DNA of 33,761 nt from Candidatus Magasanikiibacteriota bacterium (GTDB taxonomy: Bacteria > Patescibacteriota > Patescibacteriia > Magasanikbacterales > GWA2-37-8). Made by a program: the position numbers and the translations under genes. The notes below the pieces were generated by a model. That model had not been told where the DNA came from. It did no database searches and was given only the letters and a program-made list of their open reading frames with translations. The stretch covers positions 1 to 33,761 of the forward strand of contig JAHFHX010000011.1 in the NCBI GenBank assembly GCA_023246655.1, read 5' to 3'. Positions 30,652-33,761 of this stretch are shown here, piece after piece (the stretch's first letter is position 1; each line of letters opens with the position of its first letter).

Positions 30652-31797
30652 TTAGAACCATCGCCTTATTTCCTGCCAATTCACTTTTCTTAGCTTTTTA
30701 ATATTTCTTCTTTTTATCTTCAATTCTCTTCTATGCTTCCACAGCTCCCTAAACCCCCTGAGCACGCTTCTATCAAATAGCAAAAAATAGCCAAACTTTT
30801 TTAACTCATACCACACAATCCAAGGGAAATCAAGGATAAAATTCTGCTCATATTCATTTTTATAGAGCGTGGCGAGATGATTTTTGTAGCTGTGATAGCG
30901 GACTACTTTATTGTGGCTTGGTTTGTTTTTGGCTGCTGCCCAATCATTTGTTTCTTTGGGGCCGGCGCCGGTGCGATCGTGATACGCAACGGTATTGAGT
31001 AAGACAGCAGCTCTAAAACCCGCGCTTTGCAAACGATAGGCCAAATCAACATCTTCCTTGTACATAAAATAGGATTCATCCAAAAATGTCCCATCAGCAA
31101 AAGCAACGTTGTTGAGGGCGGTTCGACGATACATGGGGAAGGCGCCAGAGACACCGAAGACAGCGAGCGCACTCGTGTCATTGCGAGGAATGAGACTCGC
31201 GGCGAGTGACGAAGCAATCCCCCAATCCACTGAGTTCTTAAGCAGGGGGATCCCCACGTCACTCGTTCCTCGCTCCTCGGGATGACACTTGAGAGATTGC
31301 TTGACCTCATCCCATTTCTGTTGGGTGCATTGCTCAATTACTCGACGGTTTCGAAATATTTTTAATCCTAGCGCGTCAATATTATTACTGAAACTTTTTT
31401 CTAGCCCTTCCCCTATTTTGTTAAAATCCCAGCGCATTAACCGTGGCGATACTGCGGCGATAGTGCTATGTTCATCAAGAAACTGGGCCATCTTTTCTAA
31501 ACAATCCGGCATCAGGTACATATCTTGATTAAGCAATAGTACATACTCACTAGTTGATTCTTTGAGTGCTTGGTTGTGTGCCGGAGCAAATCCTTTATTG
31601 GTTTCGTTAACAATGGTTCGAGCAGGTACAGGAAAATCAACCAACTCTTTTTGTATTGCTTCCACCATACCATCGGTGGATTGATTATCTACAATAAGAA
31701 GCTCCCACTGTTTATAGGTTTGTTTGCGAAGAGATTCAAAAAGATGGGGGACGTAGCGCGCGCCATTCCAGGAGATTAGTTGTACAACTAATTTCAT
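30652..31797 (-). CDS. GT2-family (rhamnosyltransferase-like) glycosyltransferase with in-frame repeat insertion
   Basis: A 381-residue GT2 enzyme. Motifs: VQLISWNGARYVPHLFESL at the start, WELLIVDNQSTDG near 31, NKGFAPAHNQAL near 67, the metal site LLLNQDMYLMPD near 87, GVSGAFPMYRR near 215, and the acceptor-side ED in SYFMYKEDVDLAYRLQSAGF near 243. Residues 171-207 (CHPEERGTSDVG to IPRND) are the translation of palindromic repeat copy B (31176-31287) and have no GT2 counterpart. Without them, KWDEVKQSL would join ALAVFGVSG, as in ordinary family members. The insertion lies in the loop before the conserved FGVSG strand and keeps the frame, so the enzyme may still work. It lies 3 bp downstream of the next GT2 gene. 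Confidence 0.85.
   Translation of the reverse strand: MKLVVQLISWNGARYVPHLFESLRKQTYKQWELLIVDNQSTDGMVEAIQKELVDFPVPARTIVNETNKGFAPAHNQALKESTSEYVLLLNQDMYLMPDCLEKMAQFLDEHSTIAAVSPRLMRWDFNKIGEGLEKSFSNNIDALGLKIFRNRRVIEQCTQQKWDEVKQSLKCHPEERGTSDVGIPLLKNSVDWGIASSLAASLIPRNDTSALAVFGVSGAFPMYRRTALNNVAFADGTFLDESYFMYKEDVDLAYRLQSAGFRAAVLLNTVAYHDRTGAGPKETNDWAAAKNKPSHNKVVRYHSYKNHLATLYKNEYEQNFILDFPWIVWYELKKFGYFLLFDRSVLRGFRELWKHRRELKIKRRNIKKLRKVNWQEIRRWF
31176..31287. repeat. 112-bp palindromic repeat element (copy B) inside a coding sequence
   Basis: The ends are TGTCATTGCGAGGA (31176-31189) and TCCTCGGGATGACA (31274-31287), inverted repeats matching at 12 of 14 positions. The interior pairs agtgacg with cgtcact and caatcccccaat with a GGGGG-containing arm. 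It shares its ends with copy A. It lies wholly within the GT2 reading frame, contributing about 37 codons with no stop, like the protein-coding palindromic elements described in Rickettsia. Confidence 0.85.
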
Positions 31798-31800
31798 AAA

Positions 31801-32655
31801 TTAATGTTTCTGAATTTGGTCGTTGGTCCATGCCAAGACAATGCCAATCGGCCGCGCTAGTGCAATCCATATCCACACATACCATGGCTCCCATTTTTTA
31901 AAATATGTCAACATGCTGTTGGTAAAGGCTTTTTGTTTCCACAGTGTCGTCCGTTTTTTAAAACTTTGGCCCACATAATCCACACAGGTGATAATGGGCG
32001 TATGCATTACTTTAAAACCTAAACGTTTAACTTCACGACACGTATCAACGTCTTCAAACCAAATAAAATAACGTGGATCAAACGCCCAACCAAGTTTCTC
32101 ATACACCTCGCGGCGCATCAACATAAAAGAGCCGCGCACGGAATCAACTTCTTGCTCGTTGTCGGCATCGAAATTAGAATATAAATAATTGTTCAATATG
32201 CCTGGGAAGAAATGTGGAATCTTAAGTTCAATTGCCAGCTGGTCCAACAGCCCCGGCAGGCGGCGCGGCTTGGCGTCTTCGTTGAGTTTACCCTGTTCAT
32301 CTACCAATTTACAACTAGCGAGCCCTACATCTGGGTGCTGTTTCATCCAGGCAACCATTGTATCCAAACTACCCTCCTCCACGTGCATATCCGGGTTCAA
32401 AAAGAGCAAAAATGCTCCTTGCGCCTGTTTTGCCGCTTCATTATTGGCTGCTCCAAAACCAGCGTTTTTGGTCATGGTAATGAGATGCGCTGAAGGAAAA
32501 TCCTTTTTAACCAAATTAAGCGTAGCATCGGTTGAGCCATTATCTACTATGAATTGTTCATACGAAATATTTTTGCAACCAGCCTGAACTGAGCTCAATT
32601 GTTTATCAATGAGTTCAGCTGAATTCCAGGTGACAGTGATGATGGAGAGGTCCAT
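31801..32655 (-). CDS. GT2-family glycosyltransferase (rhamnosyltransferase-like)
   Basis: A 284-residue GT2 enzyme with the usual landmarks: LSIITVTWNSAELIDKQL at the start, YEQFIVDNGSTDATL near 32, NAGFGAANNEAAKQA near 63, and the metal site LFLNPDMHVEEG near 83. VRGSFMLMRREVYEKLG is near 179, and WFEDVDTCREVKRLGF near 205 with the acceptor-side acidic pair. The final 60 residues are aromatic and basic with a hydrophobic stretch (YVWIWIALARPIGIVLAW), indicating membrane association. It lies 3 bp after the cupin gene and 3 bp before the GT2 gene at 30652, so all are tightly packed in one operon. Confidence 0.88.
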   Translation of the reverse strand: MDLSIITVTWNSAELIDKQLSSVQAGCKNISYEQFIVDNGSTDATLNLVKKDFPSAHLITMTKNAGFGAANNEAAKQAQGAFLLFLNPDMHVEEGSLDTMVAWMKQHPDVGLASCKLVDEQGKLNEDAKPRRLPGLLDQLAIELKIPHFFPGILNNYLYSNFDADNEQEVDSVRGSFMLMRREVYEKLGWAFDPRYFIWFEDVDTCREVKRLGFKVMHTPIITCVDYVGQSFKKRTTLWKQKAFTNSMLTYFKKWEPWYVWIWIALARPIGIVLAWTNDQIQKH

Positions 32656-32658
32656 ATG

Positions 32659-33015
32659 CTATGAAACACGACTGTAGTCATCCTCAAATCGAATAATATC
32701 ATCCTCTCCAAAATACGTTCCGGTTTGAATTTCAATATAAACCAGGTCAATTATGCCACGATTGGCGACTCGATGTTTGCTTTCAACAGGAACGTCAACA
32801 CTTTGTCCAGGATTCACAATTATTTCGCGACCATCAAGTGTTACCACGCCAACACCTACCAGTACAAAACAGTGCTCAGCGCGTTTATGGTGCAACTGAT
32901 AACTCAAACGTTGCCCAGGACGAATGGTCATCTCCTTTACTTTAAAAGTCGGTGTATCAAATAAAATTTTAAACTGCCCCCACGGTCGTTGCTCGGTATA
33001 ATAATCTTGTGACAT
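32659..33015 (-). CDS. Cupin, mannose-6-phosphate isomerase type II-like
   Basis: A 118-residue single cupin like the isomerase domain of bifunctional ManC/AlgA proteins: YYTEQRPWGQFKIL, then FKVKEMTIRPGQRLSYQLHHKRAEHCFVLVG with the metal-binding HH..E..H set. The second motif is PGQSVDVPVESKHRVANRG, and the tail TGTYFGEDDIIRFEDDY is typical of mannose-6-phosphate isomerase. It probably links fructose 6-phosphate to mannose 6-phosphate for NDP-sugar synthesis. No fused GDP-mannose pyrophosphorylase is present. It lies 14 bp after the reductase gene and 3 bp before a GT2 gene. Confidence 0.85.
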   Translation of the reverse strand: MSQDYYTEQRPWGQFKILFDTPTFKVKEMTIRPGQRLSYQLHHKRAEHCFVLVGVGVVTLDGREIIVNPGQSVDVPVESKHRVANRGIIDLVYIEIQTGTYFGEDDIIRFEDDYSRVS

Positions 33016-33029
33016 AATTTCCTAATTTC

Positions 33030-33761
33030 TTAGTTTCTCGATTTCTGTGTTGCGTACTTCTCCATCGTATCACGCAATGCCTCTTTTACCGGCCGCATGG
33101 TGATATTCAATTTGGCTAAATTATCGGACTGCAAAAAATTATTGGAGCGTCCTTTTACGGCCAACCCTTGTTTCACCAAATCATCATTACTAATCCATTC
33201 ATTTTTGTGATGCGGATCAACTAATTCTTCGTATAAACGCATAATCTCCCGGTGTTTAACCGTGCCTGGGTTGGTAACATGAAAGATACCGCTGGCTTTT
33301 TTCTCTAAAAGAGCCCAAAAAACTTGGACCATATCTTCCATAATGGTAACACTATTTTCCACATCAATCACTTTTGGATAAGTTGCCAATTTATCAATTA
33401 AATTGGTGGCGGAAGGAAAATAATCGATAGGCATACGGATGCGGGCGATACCAACGTTTGGGAGGGTGGAGAGCACCAGATCTGCAGCGTACTTAGCACG
33501 CGAATATACTGCCGAGGGGTTAGCGTAGTCGCTCTCGCGCCAACCCTTAGGATCAGGGGATGCTCCGTAAAAAATACATCCGGATCCAACATGGAGCAGA
33601 TATATCTTTTTTTCTTGGCAAGCTTCCGCAATATACACAGGGAGCATGGTGTTACCTTCAATAGTTTCCATTTGATGCGTTTCGCACCAATCAACATTTG
33701 GTACACCGCGAACACCGGCTGCGTTCAAAACGGTGTCGGGCTGAAAACGTTCAAGCAATTC
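33030..33761 (-). CDS. NDP-4-keto-6-deoxysugar reductase, NRS/ER (RmlD)-like, 5' end outside window
   Basis: An extended short-chain dehydrogenase, at least 243 residues, whose N-terminus with the NAD(P)-binding GxxGxxG lies beyond the window. A TTG at 33758 could be read as a start, but the frame stays open to the edge (Glu before it), so I call it partial. VLNAAGVRGVPNVDWCETH near the start, GSGCIFYGASPDP, and the catalytic YSRAK resemble plant UER1/NRS-ER more than plain bacterial RmlD. In plants that enzyme makes rhamnose from 4-keto-6-deoxyglucose by combined 3,5-epimerase and 4-reductase steps. Later segments RIRMPIDY, SVTIMEDM, GIFHVTNPGTVKHREI and SNNFLQSDNLAKL also match my memory of that family. 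With the RmlA-like protein downstream this suggests rhamnose-type sugar synthesis. Confidence 0.8.
   Translation of the reverse strand, partial: ELLERFQPDTVLNAAGVRGVPNVDWCETHQMETIEGNTMLPVYIAEACQEKKIYLLHVGSGCIFYGASPDPKGWRESDYANPSAVYSRAKYAADLVLSTLPNVGIARIRMPIDYFPSATNLIDKLATYPKVIDVENSVTIMEDMVQVFWALLEKKASGIFHVTNPGTVKHREIMRLYEELVDPHHKNEWISNDDLVKQGLAVKGRSNNFLQSDNLAKLNITMRPVKEALRDTMEKYATQKSRN

Noticed and set aside
30575..30679. Extended N-terminus of the GT2 gene at 29741
   Set aside because: The extension is translation of repeat copy C; the family start is MYDINIVIVNY at 30574.
1..33761. CRISPR array, prophage or integron
   Set aside because: No regularly spaced direct repeats, cas genes, phage structural genes or integrase were seen in any frame.

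Overview
The window is 33.8 kb of moderately AT-rich bacterial chromosome, and almost every gene reads on the minus strand. Clear bacterial housekeeping genes (RpoD, DnaG, MurG, PpiC-type foldase, three tRNAs) sit beside genes I associate with reduced, uncultivated lineages: TrmB-type regulators, a translin-family protein, a eukaryote-type glutamine synthetase (GSII), two stand-alone PEP-swivel proteins, and a Mur ligase without its N-terminal UDP-binding domain. Most start codons lack a Shine-Dalgarno sequence. My best guess is a member of the Candidate Phyla Radiation (Patescibacteria, Parcubacteria-like). This is inference from gene content; no rRNA is present to settle it.

Layout. 1-2949 (minus): 5' part of glucose-6-phosphate isomerase, a HAD phosphatase, a Bcp peroxiredoxin and a PEP-swivel protein. 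3003-4345: terminator, then GSII glutamine synthetase with a structured leader and an extended -10 promoter. 4444-4681 (plus): a very small, highly basic protein gene with its own promoter and terminator. 4945-9488: a divergon. Two overlapping TrmB-like regulator genes (minus) face a plus-strand set of PEP-swivel protein, alpha/beta hydrolase and APH-fold kinase, across a 125-bp spacer with a palindromic operator over the regulator promoter. 9710-13343 (minus): tRNA-Gly, PpiC foldase, DivIC/FtsB-like protein, truncated MurE-like ligase and translin. 13480-13555 (plus): tRNA-Lys.

13574-17788 (minus): the macromolecular-synthesis set dnaG-rpoD followed tightly by murG. 17859-24885 (minus): CCA-adding enzyme, MacA-like adaptor, MacB/LolD-like ATPase and two MacB/FtsX-type permeases. 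This transporter operon is interrupted twice: by a 136-bp palindromic repeat element between adaptor and ATPase, and by a GC-rich plus-strand microgene cassette between ATPase and first permease. 25000-26034 (minus): PilT-like ATPase. 26224-26297 (plus): tRNA-Pro. 26368 to the end (minus): a surface-polysaccharide operon with a membrane protein, RmlA-type nucleotidyltransferase, four GT2 glycosyltransferases, a mannose-6-phosphate-isomerase-type cupin and a dTDP/UDP-4-keto-6-deoxysugar reductase like plant NRS/ER. One GT2 gene carries an in-frame insertion of the same palindromic repeat found at 21.5 kb.

The most promising new items are the GC-rich microgene cassette (20446-20775), the orphan basic microprotein (4504-4629), the paired-hairpin RNA structure beside glutamine synthetase (4138-4243), the TrmB/PEP-swivel divergon, and the protein-coding palindromic element (31176-31287).
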